Positions 37,518 to 45,991 of a stretch of 64,000 bases of DNA are shown in pieces; positions within the stretch are counted from its first letter, which is position 1, and each line of letters starts with the position of its first letter. The DNA comes from Lachnospiraceae bacterium (GTDB lineage: Bacteria; Bacillota; Clostridia; Lachnospirales; Lachnospiraceae). The notes under the pieces were generated by a model. It ran no database searches. It saw only the letters and a program-made list of their open reading frames with translations, and was not told where the DNA came from. The position numbers were made by a program, and so were the translations under genes. The DNA lies in assembly GCA_017622845.1 (NCBI GenBank), contig JAGAQJ010000058.1, positions 1-64,000 of the forward strand. Direction: 5' to 3'.

Positions 37518-39707
37518 ATGAGTATTTTTCCCGTACTTTTAGGTGTGCAATATGTTGGAATTGCTGCTTTGATGATAGAAATTCTGTATGTCATGAAACA
37601 GAAAACATCAAAGCTGCAGACATTGATGATGTTAGTGCTCATAGCAACATGTATTAATTTTGTGGGATATTTGTTTGAGATGCAGGCGACAGACAAAAAC
37701 ACAGCGCTGATGGCAATTAAATTTATTTATTTCGGAAAGCCTTATATTGCACTCAGTATTTTTTTGTTTGCCATGGAATTTTATAAGGTGCGTCTTCCAA
37801 GATGGCTGGTTAATGTCCTGTGCGGTATTCATATATCCGTGACGATTCTGGTACTTACCTGTGAGAAACACACGTTGTATTACAGCAGCATTGACTATAC
37901 ATATGAGGGAATGTTTCCGCACCTTGTTTTTGGTCATAGCATTATTTATAAGATATATAATTACGGCTTTATTATGGGATATCTGCTGATTATAGTATTG
38001 GTCGGCGTCAAAAATTATAAATATACAAGAACGCACATCGAAAAGACACGGATTATTCTGATGAGCAGCATATCAGGAGTGTCAGTTGCAGGGTTTCTGC
38101 TTTTTTGCAGCGGTGCGGCGAGAGGGTATGATACAACAGTGCCGGCGTATATCATCTCAGCCACACTGCTGATGATTTTGATGTTCCGATATGACCTTCT
38201 TGATGTTTTGCTGCTTGCAAAGGATGACATTGTTGATGAATTTGATGCCGGAATTGTTGTACTGGATGAAAGAAACAGGGTAATTTACATGAATAAAAAA
38301 GCCGGGGATATTCTTGCTGCTTTACAGGAGGAAAAGGCAGAAGCAGAGATCAGCAGACTGGACAGATTATGTGAGCAGAATGAAAGGCTTCATATAGAAG
38401 ACCGCATTTATGAGCTTCGGAGAAAGAAAATTACCAGAAACGATAATTTTTACGGAAATATCTATATCATAGGAGATATTACCGAGAGCTACAACTATAC
38501 GATAAATCTTGAAAAGCAGAAGGCGATTGCAGAGCATGCGAATCAGGCGAAATCAGACTTCCTTGCGAGAATGTCGCATGAAATCCGGACACCGATTAAT
38601 TCTGTGTTAGGCATGAATGAGATGATACTGAGGGACAGTACAGAGCCGGTTGTCAAGCGGTATGCCATGAACATCAAGACTTCAGCGAATTCTCTTCTTG
38701 GCATTATTAATGATATCTTGGATTCTTCCAAGATTGAATCCGGCAAGATGGAGATACTGCCTGTAGAATATGATTTAGACAGCCTGCTGAATGATGTTGT
38801 AAGCATGATTTATGCCAAGGCAAAGGATAAAGAGCTGAGATTTGAGGTCAATGTGAATGAAAAGCTTCCCAATAAATTGTATGGCGATGATGTGCGGATA
38901 CGTCAGGTATTGGTCAATCTGCTTACAAATGCCGTCAAATATACGCATGAAGGCTCTGTTATGCTCTCCGTCGACGGAAAAAGCATTGGTGACAGTCTGC
39001 TGTTGTTCTGTGAGGTAAAGGATACGGGAATCGGCATAAAAGAGGAAGACCTGCCAAGGATTTTTCAGACCTTTGAGAGGGTAGACGAAAAAAGAAACAG
39101 AAATATTGAAGGAACAGGTCTGGGCATGAATATCGTTCAAAGCCTGTTGGAGCTTATGGGGACGGAGCTGAAGGCAGAAAGCGTGTATGGCAGCGGAACG
39201 ACATTTTATTTCGAACTATCACAAAAAATCATATCAGAGGAGCCTATCGGCAATTTTCGGGAAACCGTGGAAAAGCTGGGAGAGGAGTATCAATATAAGA
39301 GCTTGTTCAAGGCGCCTCAGGCAAAGATATTGGTTGTGGACGACAATGAAATCAACCGAATGGTATTTACCTGTATGCTGCTGGATACACAAATACAGGT
39401 AACGGAAGCAGAGTCCGGTATCAAAGCGTTAAAGTTGGTGGAAAAGGAGCGTTTTGATATGATATTTCTTGACTATATGATGCCGGAGCTTGACGGAGTA
39501 GAGACTCTTCATAAAATGCGGAATATGGAACATAATTTAAGCAAAGCAGCCCCTGTGATTATTTTGACTGCTAACGCAGTTACAGGCGCTAAGGAGCAGT
39601 ATTTGGCAGAGGGGTTTGACGATTATCTGTCGAAACCGATTATCCCTGAAAAGCTGGAACAGATGATTAAGGACAGGCTTCCGAAGGAATATGTGGTTGA
39701 GGATTAA
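37518..39707 (+). CDS. Hybrid sensor histidine kinase / response regulator
   Basis: A 729-residue membrane kinase. GAGGAGGGG before 37518 decides the start over an upstream reading from 37401. Residues about 5-205 contain roughly seven hydrophobic spans (7TM-type sensor region). A PAS-like segment (DAGIVVLDERNRVIYMNKKAG) follows. The phospho-His lies in MSHEIRTPINSVLG (about 352). The ATPase domain has NLLTNAVKYTHEGS, DTGIGI and GTGLGMNI. A C-terminal receiver domain begins near 602 (ILVVDDNEINRM) with the phospho-Asp in FLDYMMPELDG and a conserved K in SKPI. No DNA-binding output is fused, and no partner is adjacent. The signal is unknown. Confidence 0.9.
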   Translation: MSIFPVLLGVQYVGIAALMIEILYVMKQKTSKLQTLMMLVLIATCINFVGYLFEMQATDKNTALMAIKFIYFGKPYIALSIFLFAMEFYKVRLPRWLVNVLCGIHISVTILVLTCEKHTLYYSSIDYTYEGMFPHLVFGHSIIYKIYNYGFIMGYLLIIVLVGVKNYKYTRTHIEKTRIILMSSISGVSVAGFLLFCSGAARGYDTTVPAYIISATLLMILMFRYDLLDVLLLAKDDIVDEFDAGIVVLDERNRVIYMNKKAGDILAALQEEKAEAEISRLDRLCEQNERLHIEDRIYELRRKKITRNDNFYGNIYIIGDITESYNYTINLEKQKAIAEHANQAKSDFLARMSHEIRTPINSVLGMNEMILRDSTEPVVKRYAMNIKTSANSLLGIINDILDSSKIESGKMEILPVEYDLDSLLNDVVSMIYAKAKDKELRFEVNVNEKLPNKLYGDDVRIRQVLVNLLTNAVKYTHEGSVMLSVDGKSIGDSLLLFCEVKDTGIGIKEEDLPRIFQTFERVDEKRNRNIEGTGLGMNIVQSLLELMGTELKAESVYGSGTTFYFELSQKIISEEPIGNFRETVEKLGEEYQYKSLFKAPQAKILVVDDNEINRMVFTCMLLDTQIQVTEAESGIKALKLVEKERFDMIFLDYMMPELDGVETLHKMRNMEHNLSKAAPVIILTANAVTGAKEQYLAEGFDDYLSKPIIPEKLEQMIKDRLPKEYVVED

Positions 39708-39812
39708 AGAAGTGGAACAATAGCTCTATTTACAAAAAGAGGGGGATAATGATATAGTTTAGTCAGGTGCATGAATAATTGCACAAATTTTTCTAAAGAA
39801 AGGGATAGAGCT

Positions 39813-41159
39813 ATGAACAAAATAGTCAAAAAATTATGTAAAGTGGGAATTTCTTTGGCGCTGACTGCAGCTGTCGCATTGGGCAGTTGTCCGGCTGAAA
39901 TGGAGAAGGCAAGTGCGTCAACTTCAATTTCAGGAGTATCACAGATTGCAAATCTGCCAAACGATTTTATTCGTGGTGTAGATATCTCCACAGTGCTTGC
40001 AATGGAAAACAGCGGTGTGCAATACAAGTATCTGGACGGTACCAACGGCGATATTTTTAACATTCTTGCCGGTGCGGGCGTGAATTATGTCAGAATCCGC
40101 ATCTGGAACAATCCATATGATGCAGATCCGCCTTATAAAGGATACGGCGGAGGAAACTGCAACCTGTACACTGCTAAGGTTCTTGGCAAGAGAGCGACAG
40201 ATGCAGGAATGAAGGTTTTCATTGATTTTCACTATTCTGATTTCTGGACAGACCCGGCGAAGCATTATCCGCCCAAGGATTGGGCAGATTATAACCTTCA
40301 TGAGAAAAAAATAGCTGTCTATAACTTTACGCGCGATTCTCTGTGTGAATTAATCAACTATGGTGTAAATGTGCAGATGGTTCAGATTGGAAACGAGACG
40401 AATGGTGCTTTGTGCGGCGTTGGCGGTACGGCTGATGATGTTTGGGACTTGAGTTCAGGTGTTGCGGAATTAATGCAGCAGGGCTGCTATGCAATAGATG
40501 ATGTCAACAGCCAATACGGAAGAGATATCCTTAAGGTTCTTCATTTCACACGTTTGATCGATGATGGAGAATGGTATGCAGAGCAGGTGGATAAGATGGG
40601 TGTAGACTATGATGTGTATGCTGCATCGTTTTATCCGATGTGGGATGGTACAACTTCGGATATGACTACAGTTCTTACAAATATTGCAAGGACTTACAAT
40701 AAAAAGGTAATGGTAGCTGAAACAGCATATCCGTTCACCTTTCATGATTCTGACGGTTCCAGAAATAATATTAATGACAGCTCTGCCATGAAATATTCGA
40801 ATTACGCTGTAAGCGTTGCTGGTCAGACCCAGGCTCTTTACGATGTATTTAACGGTATTGCAAAGGTAAACGATTCTTTGAATGGTTATGGACTTGGCGC
40901 TTTTTACTGGGAACCGGCTTGGATTGGAACCGACAGCTCCGCATGGGGAACGTATGGCACCGGATGGGCCTCCTCCACTTCGGAAAATTACGAAAGATTG
41001 TTTAGTGCAACGGCGCAGGAATATTCCACTACAGATTTGGGTAGCTCCTGGGATAATATGACATTATTTGATAGTAATGGAAAGGCATCAACCGCGCTCT
41101 ATGTATTTAATGACATTCGCGGCGTGGATAGTGTAACCTCGGCAAATGGCGGTAATTAG
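39813..41159 (+). CDS. Secreted arabinogalactan endo-beta-1,4-galactanase (GH53)
   Basis: A 448-residue secreted enzyme that cuts beta-1,4-galactan side chains of pectin. The ATG at 39813 has an AAAGAAAGGG site. The N-terminus is a signal peptide; it may end at ASA (signal peptidase I) or at the lipobox-like LGSC. GH53 motifs include FIRGVDISTV, NYVRIRIWNNP, DFHYSDFWTDPAKH, QIGNETNG (acid/base Glu, about 192) and VMVAETAYPF (nucleophile Glu, about 300), and AFYWEPAW. No carbohydrate-binding or sortase domain is seen. It fits a gut bacterium using dietary pectin. No transporter adjoins it. Confidence 0.93.
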   Translation: MNKIVKKLCKVGISLALTAAVALGSCPAEMEKASASTSISGVSQIANLPNDFIRGVDISTVLAMENSGVQYKYLDGTNGDIFNILAGAGVNYVRIRIWNNPYDADPPYKGYGGGNCNLYTAKVLGKRATDAGMKVFIDFHYSDFWTDPAKHYPPKDWADYNLHEKKIAVYNFTRDSLCELINYGVNVQMVQIGNETNGALCGVGGTADDVWDLSSGVAELMQQGCYAIDDVNSQYGRDILKVLHFTRLIDDGEWYAEQVDKMGVDYDVYAASFYPMWDGTTSDMTTVLTNIARTYNKKVMVAETAYPFTFHDSDGSRNNINDSSAMKYSNYAVSVAGQTQALYDVFNGIAKVNDSLNGYGLGAFYWEPAWIGTDSSAWGTYGTGWASSTSENYERLFSATAQEYSTTDLGSSWDNMTLFDSNGKASTALYVFNDIRGVDSVTSANGGN

Positions 41160-41186
41160 GAATTGAAATGATGGATTGATTTACGG

Positions 41187-41229
41187 AAGGCACCCCTGAT
41201 TTGGTTTGAAAATCATGGGTGCCTTTTGG
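41187..41229 (+). terminator. Rho-independent terminator of the GH53 gene
   Basis: A 9-bp plus 6-bp stem interrupted by one mismatch (41187-41202 with 41210-41225) ends in CCTTTT. Confidence 0.8.
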
Positions 41230-41265
41230 ACTAAGTGTCAAATGACAAAATATAAGAAATGATAT

Positions 41266-41309
41266 ATGCTCAGGTTGATACAGGAAAATGTATCGACTTG
41301 AGCATTTTT
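41266..41309 (+). terminator. Terminator-like hairpin upstream of the AAA+ ATPase
   Basis: A 16-bp stem (41266-41281 with 41290-41305, two G-T pairs) with an 8-base loop is followed by TTTT, only 36 bases before the ATPase ATG. It may be an attenuator or a second terminator behind the GH53 gene. Confidence 0.6.
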
Positions 41310-41344
41310 GTATAAGCGATTATTTTACAATATAGGAGGATATT

Positions 41345-42451
41345 ATGAAAGCAATTAAAATTGGAACAAAAGTTGAGATTTACAACGATACCGTGTTGAC
41401 TTATGATGAACTGCCTGCAAAAGCATATATTGTCAGATTTACTAAGATGTCAGGCTTTTATTTGGATGAGTATATGGATATTGCGGTAACAGAAGGCAAA
41501 ATATATGGGGAACATATGAAAAAGGTGGAAAAGGTTTTGAGGACTTACGGAGAGTTTAACAGAAATCTTGGCGTTATCCTAAGCGGACGCAAAGGAATTG
41601 GAAAATCGTTGTTTGCCAAGCTTTTGTCCGTAGAAGCGATTAAAAGCGGAATACCGATGATTGTCGTCGACAGATACATACCGGGAATTTCCGCGTATAT
41701 CGAAGCAATTGACCAGAGAGTAATGGTACTGTTTGATGAGTTTGATAAGACCTTTGGCGATGTAAGAACATCGGAGGGAGAAATTGAGCCGCAGGCCGCA
41801 CTGCTTGGACTGTTTGACGGAATTTCACATGGAAAGAAATTGTTTGTCATTACCTGCAATGATATTCGAAAACTAAATGATTTCATCGTAAACCGACCGG
41901 GGCGTTTTCACTATCATTTTCGCTTTGACTATCCGTCTGCAGAAGAAATAAGAATCTATCTTACGGATAAGCTTAGGAAAAAATATTATAGGGAGATTGA
42001 GCCTATTATAGCATTTTCAAGAAAGGTGGATTTGAATTATGACTGCCTCAGGGCTATCGCATTTGAAATTAATAACGGCGAGAGCTTCAGCAGTGCGATA
42101 GAGGACTTAAACATTATGAATCTGTCACAGGAGTGTTATGATATCACAATACATTTTAAAAATGGTTCTCCGATGCAGGTGGAGAACAAATATATTGATT
42201 TTTTTAGCGATGAAGAAATCAGCCTTTGTTTTTCAGAAGATCATTACAATGAAATTCTTACGATAAATTTCCGGGTGAGGGACAGTATCTATGATGCAAA
42301 AAATAACTGCTATCTGCTGCCTGCCGACAAGCTGAAAATCTCATATGATGAGAGCTACGACCAGGAACTTGTTGACAAGACAAAGGCATTAACGCCGGAC
42401 TATCTTTCGATAGCGAAAGTGAAGGAAAAAAGTCTGCATTACATTGTATAG
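41345..42451 (+). CDS. Orphan AAA+ ATPase
   Basis: A 368-residue soluble protein. Walker A is SGRKGIGKSL (about 79), Walker B VMVLFDEFDK (about 128), sensor 1 ITCND, and an arginine-finger-like VNRPGRF follows. The C-terminal ~130 residues have no recognised domain. The overall form resembles small AAA+ ATPases found in phages and mobile regions, which remodel unknown partners. AGGAGG precedes the ATG, with a strong hairpin further up. No phage genes lie nearby, and the next gene is on the other strand. Confidence 0.75.
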   Translation: MKAIKIGTKVEIYNDTVLTYDELPAKAYIVRFTKMSGFYLDEYMDIAVTEGKIYGEHMKKVEKVLRTYGEFNRNLGVILSGRKGIGKSLFAKLLSVEAIKSGIPMIVVDRYIPGISAYIEAIDQRVMVLFDEFDKTFGDVRTSEGEIEPQAALLGLFDGISHGKKLFVITCNDIRKLNDFIVNRPGRFHYHFRFDYPSAEEIRIYLTDKLRKKYYREIEPIIAFSRKVDLNYDCLRAIAFEINNGESFSSAIEDLNIMNLSQECYDITIHFKNGSPMQVENKYIDFFSDEEISLCFSEDHYNEILTINFRVRDSIYDAKNNCYLLPADKLKISYDESYDQELVDKTKALTPDYLSIAKVKEKSLHYIV

Positions 42452-42514
42452 GGCTGAAAGACCGCAGATGCAGTCAACAGGAGTCTGCCGAAAGACAGGC
42501 TCCAATTGGATACA

Positions 42515-42985
42515 TTACAGTTTATCTCTGTCGTTTTCAAGGATATATTGGAGAAGGGCATCGCAGCCCTCGCTGATATCATGGTAGGTTACGTCAAAAT
42601 CACCCGTGTACCATGGATCAGCGACATCGCGCCCGGAACCGGCAAAGCTAAGGAGCTTATAAATCTTATCCTGACGGCCGTTTCCTGCAATGCGTATCAT
42701 GTTCCTGATATTAGCAGAGTCCATTCCAATCAGATAGTCATATTCCTCATAATCCTTCTCAGTCATCTGAACCGCGCGGTGCGGAACAAGCGGTATATTC
42801 ATTTCGCGGAGCTTGTTCACAGTTCCATAGTGAGGAGCGTTTCCGATTTCCTCGCGGCTTGTTGCGGCAGAATGAATGGAAAAGGAGTTTTCCAGTTGAC
42901 TTTTTTTCACAAGGTCAGTCATGACACTCTCAGCCATGGTGCTGCGGCAGATATTCCCATGACAGACAAACAGTATTTTTACCAT
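42515..42985 (-). CDS. Low-molecular-weight protein-tyrosine phosphatase
   Basis: A 156-residue phosphatase. The P-loop CHGNICRS (residues 8-15, CX5R) and the general-acid motif DPWYTG (about 122) are both intact. In Gram-positive bacteria such enzymes reverse tyrosine phosphorylation of capsule regulators (Wzd/Wze), of UDP-sugar dehydrogenases or of stress proteins. A GAAGGGA site precedes the ATG. It is not inside the glycan cluster. Its partner kinase is not in the window. Confidence 0.9.
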   Translation of the reverse strand: MVKILFVCHGNICRSTMAESVMTDLVKKSQLENSFSIHSAATSREEIGNAPHYGTVNKLREMNIPLVPHRAVQMTEKDYEEYDYLIGMDSANIRNMIRIAGNGRQDKIYKLLSFAGSGRDVADPWYTGDFDVTYHDISEGCDALLQYILENDRDKL

Positions 42986-43096
42986 CTTGTTTTTATCCCT
43001 TCATAAACCTTCAAAAATTGCTTGCTTTCTGCCAACAAGACGAATCGACACTTCCGGCGAATCGTCTTGGCACAGAGTTTATTGATATCAATTGTT

Positions 43097-43687
43097 CTAC
43101 ATGTTGATTTTTCGGATAACACGACATGGATTGCCGACTGCCAGTGAATTTTCTGGTATATCTTTTGTTACAACGCTTCCGGCTCCAATAACAGAACCAT
43201 TTCCAATCGTTACTCCGGGGAGTACGATTACACCGCCGCCCAGCCAGCATCCGCTTCCGATTCTGATAGGTAAAGCATATGTTCGGCAAAAATATTCTCC
43301 GGATTCCGGGTTCCAATCTGGTGTAAGTCTTTCGGAGAGCTCGACGGGGTGTGTTGCAGTGTAAAGCTGCACATTAGATGCAATTAGAACATTATCTCCA
43401 ATTTCAATTTTATTGCAGTCTACAAATGTACAATTCATGTTGATTGAAACATTATTTCCTAAGAATATATTATTTCCGTAATCGCAAATGAAAGGCTGCC
43501 CGACCGATACATTTGTACCGATTTGATGAAATAGTTGATTAAGGATTTCGCGTTTTTCTTCTTTCTGCTCATATCGCAGGGAATTATATTCTCTTAATAG
43601 TCTCCGGGCTTCTTCTTTCAGATGTAAAAAAATTTCATTGTGGCAGTCATAGTATTCTCCTGCCATACACTTTTCAAGTTCTGTCAT
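43097..43687 (-). CDS. Maltose/galactoside O-acetyltransferase-like hexapeptide-repeat protein
   Basis: A 196-residue left-handed beta-helix acetyltransferase. GGAG at eight bases supports the start at 43687; a reading from 43726 is less likely. The N-terminal MTELEKCMAGEYYDCH matches the Mac/LacA subfamily. Hexapeptide repeats run through IEIGDNVLIASNVQLYTATHP, where the His is catalytic, and end with GAGSVVTKDIPENSLAVGNP. The enzyme acetylates sugars using acetyl-CoA. Substrate unknown. The region downstream (42986-43096) contains a hairpin without a T run. Confidence 0.9.
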   Translation of the reverse strand: MTELEKCMAGEYYDCHNEIFLHLKEEARRLLREYNSLRYEQKEEKREILNQLFHQIGTNVSVGQPFICDYGNNIFLGNNVSINMNCTFVDCNKIEIGDNVLIASNVQLYTATHPVELSERLTPDWNPESGEYFCRTYALPIRIGSGCWLGGGVIVLPGVTIGNGSVIGAGSVVTKDIPENSLAVGNPCRVIRKINM

Positions 43688-43881
43688 AATAACATCTCCG
43701 CTCCAATTACATTCTCGAATCGTCATGAATTCTAACTATATCAGGTATTTTAGACTCCAAAATTCCTGCTTTCATTATATCAAAATGATTACGAAATAAA
43801 AGACTATTTTGTGATTTAGCAATAATTCTGTTTGAAATGCATTTTTCTGAAATCATGTTCATTCAATGCCTTTTTGTGTAC

Positions 43882-44355
43882 TTAGTTAAGCAGATAAATC
43901 ATAAAGCTGAGATATCCGGCAAAGGTCACCCAAAGCAGATATGGAAGCTGAAGATAAGCGGCAGCAGAATCAATTCTGCTGAATTTGAATATCATCTTGA
44001 TGATAGAAGCCCATAAAACGATCAGCCATATAAATGCAAACAAAAAAGTCTGCATATTGAAAAAGATAATCGACCAGAAAAAATTTAAGATAAGCTGAAA
44101 GGCGTAATTTAGCAAAGCGTCCATAACTTCTTCAGGATAGGTGCCTTTTTGCAGATAGATACGGGCGCTGCTGATTCCCATAAGGATATAAAGAATCGTC
44201 CAGACAATAGGAAAAAGTATGGCAGGAGGAGCCAATGCCGGTTTATCTATTGCAGCATAGATATCCGTATTATTTCGCGTAAGGAAAAAAGAGAGCCCTC
44301 CTGTCCCAAGTGCAATGATAATGGCGATGAGATAAGGTTTTATTTTCGTCCGCAT
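43882..44355 (-). CDS. TspO/MBR family membrane protein
   Basis: A 157-residue protein with five hydrophobic spans. KPALAPPAILFPIVWTILYI, LNFFWSIIFF and PYLLWVTFAGYLS are hallmark TspO sequences. TspO proteins bind porphyrins and other ligands and act in stress or tetrapyrrole control; their role in clostridia is unclear. The start at 44355 has TGAGGT six bases upstream and is preferred over 44367. It lies downstream of tyrA on the same strand, perhaps co-transcribed. Confidence 0.85.
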   Translation of the reverse strand: MRTKIKPYLIAIIIALGTGGLSFFLTRNNTDIYAAIDKPALAPPAILFPIVWTILYILMGISSARIYLQKGTYPEEVMDALLNYAFQLILNFFWSIIFFNMQTFLFAFIWLIVLWASIIKMIFKFSRIDSAAAYLQLPYLLWVTFAGYLSFMIYLLN

Positions 44356-44423
44356 AGGAAACCTCATTTTGTGATAAGTTGTTATATTTTATGCGGAATA
44401 AAGTCTCTTATGTGGTTTTTATC

Positions 44424-45524
44424 TTATTTTCTCTGATAAATGGAGTAGTTCAGATTTTGAAGCAATACAACAGCTTCGTCTAAAGCGGCTGCATCGTAAA
44501 ATTCAACACGAAGTATCCCTTCCTCAAATTCCCTGTTATGTATGATGCCGATATTCTTTATGGAAATATCTGCCTTGGCAAGCAGAGTGGCAAGCGATGC
44601 AATAGAGCCGGCTTCATCAGGGATATCTACATAGCAGGCAAATACCTTCTTGATAGGTCCCTTTGGCAAATCAGCAAAGGAATCCCGGTATTCTTTGGAA
44701 GCAGCGAACAAATCATAAGTAAAGCCCTTTTGCTTTGCACGTACAGCCTTGCTGATTGTTTGCAGAGAGTCTATGTAATCATCTAATAAATCAGCGATAT
44801 TTTCTGTGTTTGCCATGCAGATTGATTCCCACATATCCGGGGAGGAGGAGGCAATGCGCGTAATATCCTTAAAGCCTCCGGCAGCAATAAGCTTCATAGT
44901 GCCTTCCTTCGAATCATGGTCGTGCACCAGATTGGCGAGTGCGGCGGCAATCAGATGCGGCACATGACTGACAGCAGCCGTTACATAGTCGTGCTCTTGA
45001 TGACTTAATATTAAAGGAATAGCGCCTATTTTTTTAACCAGTGAGTAGTATTCGGCGACAGCCTCGTTTGATACATCTTCTGTGGGCGTGAGGATATAGT
45101 AGGCATTTTCCAAAATCATCGGATTGGCGTTGGAAAAGCCTGTCTTTTCGCTTCCTGCCATGGGGTGTCCCCCGATAAAATTTTTGCTTAATCCAAGCTG
45201 TTCAACTGTCTCATGAATGGCGCCTTTGACGCTGCCAACATCTGTGATAATTGTATTGTCGGATATGAGCGGTTTCAGCTGTTCCAAAAATTTGTTATTA
45301 ACGGCGACAGGAGCGCATAAGAATATCATATCACAGTCGGAAAAAAGCTCATTGATTTGCGTTGTACCTTCGTCGATAGCGCCTGCCGCAAGAGCCTCAT
45401 CAAGAGTGGACTGCCTTCGGGCATATGCTACTATTTTCGCGTTGGGATTCACTTGCCTGATTGCCAGTGCAATTGACCCGCCGATAAGACCAAGACTTAA
45501 AAAGCCGAATTTATTCATACTCAT
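44424..45524 (-). CDS. tyrA: Prephenate dehydrogenase with C-terminal ACT domain
   Basis: A 366-residue enzyme of tyrosine biosynthesis, which oxidatively decarboxylates prephenate to 4-hydroxyphenylpyruvate using NAD. LSLGLIGGSIALAI is the dinucleotide-binding loop. DVGSVKGAI, GGHPMAGSEKTGF and AAVSHVPHLIAAAL carry the conserved substrate residues. A C-terminal ACT domain (about 293-366) implies feedback by tyrosine. AAAGGTA precedes the ATG at 45524. A strong promoter lies at 45611-45639. Confidence 0.93.
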   Translation of the reverse strand: MSMNKFGFLSLGLIGGSIALAIRQVNPNAKIVAYARRQSTLDEALAAGAIDEGTTQINELFSDCDMIFLCAPVAVNNKFLEQLKPLISDNTIITDVGSVKGAIHETVEQLGLSKNFIGGHPMAGSEKTGFSNANPMILENAYYILTPTEDVSNEAVAEYYSLVKKIGAIPLILSHQEHDYVTAAVSHVPHLIAAALANLVHDHDSKEGTMKLIAAGGFKDITRIASSSPDMWESICMANTENIADLLDDYIDSLQTISKAVRAKQKGFTYDLFAASKEYRDSFADLPKGPIKKVFACYVDIPDEAGSIASLATLLAKADISIKNIGIIHNREFEEGILRVEFYDAAALDEAVVLLQNLNYSIYQRK

Positions 45525-45610
45525 AGAACGGATACCTTTCAATATAAATAATGGATTAATGGATAATGTAATGAATAACCGGTGCATAGATTCATGCATC
45601 GACACTTATG

Positions 45611-45639
45611 ATTATCGCACTTTAAAGCGCTAAAGTCAA
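45611..45639 (-). promoter_or_regulatory. Sigma-A promoter for tyrA
   Basis: On the minus strand TTGACT (45639-45634) and GATAAT (45616-45611) are separated by exactly 17 bases, about 85 bases upstream of the tyrA start. Confidence 0.7.
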
Positions 45640-45668
45640 TTGCAAATTTAATTTATGCATTCATAACG

Positions 45669-45991
45669 TAACAGTTCAGCCTTATGGGTACTGTTTCGTC
45701 AAATGTCACGAAATTCGACATTATATTTCATGAAAAAATTTAATGTGCATAATGTACAAAAGAGATTGAATTATCTGAAAATTTATAGTAATATTGTAGA
45801 TATTAAGTACAGCACAATGCACCTGCTGCAGAGTACGGAGGATATATATACTGTATCAGGCAGCAAGCCGCCATGAAGCGGTTTTGCATGGCTTGCCGCT
45901 TGTAACTTATGAAGGTACGGAATAGTTATGTAATATTTAACTATTAGGATTCAACAATAAAACTATGAGATAGAAACAGGAGGTAGCTGCA
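45669..45991 (+). other. Leader region of the EF-G-like gene with repeat end and hairpin
   Basis: This gene-free stretch contains TAACAGTTCAGCCTT (45669-45683), a lone end of the repeat family seen at 53724-54077. It also holds a GC-rich hairpin (arms about 45860-45869 and 45890-45899) in the probable 5' leader. AGGAGG precedes the next start. No convincing promoter was singled out. Confidence 0.45.

Noticed and set aside
41345-42451. Prophage remnant around the AAA+ ATPase
   Set aside because: No integrase, structural, lysis or attachment-site sequences were found on either side.
42506-43006. 166-residue plus-strand reading frame
   Set aside because: Antisense to the tyrosine phosphatase, which has intact CX5R and DPWYTG motifs on the minus strand.
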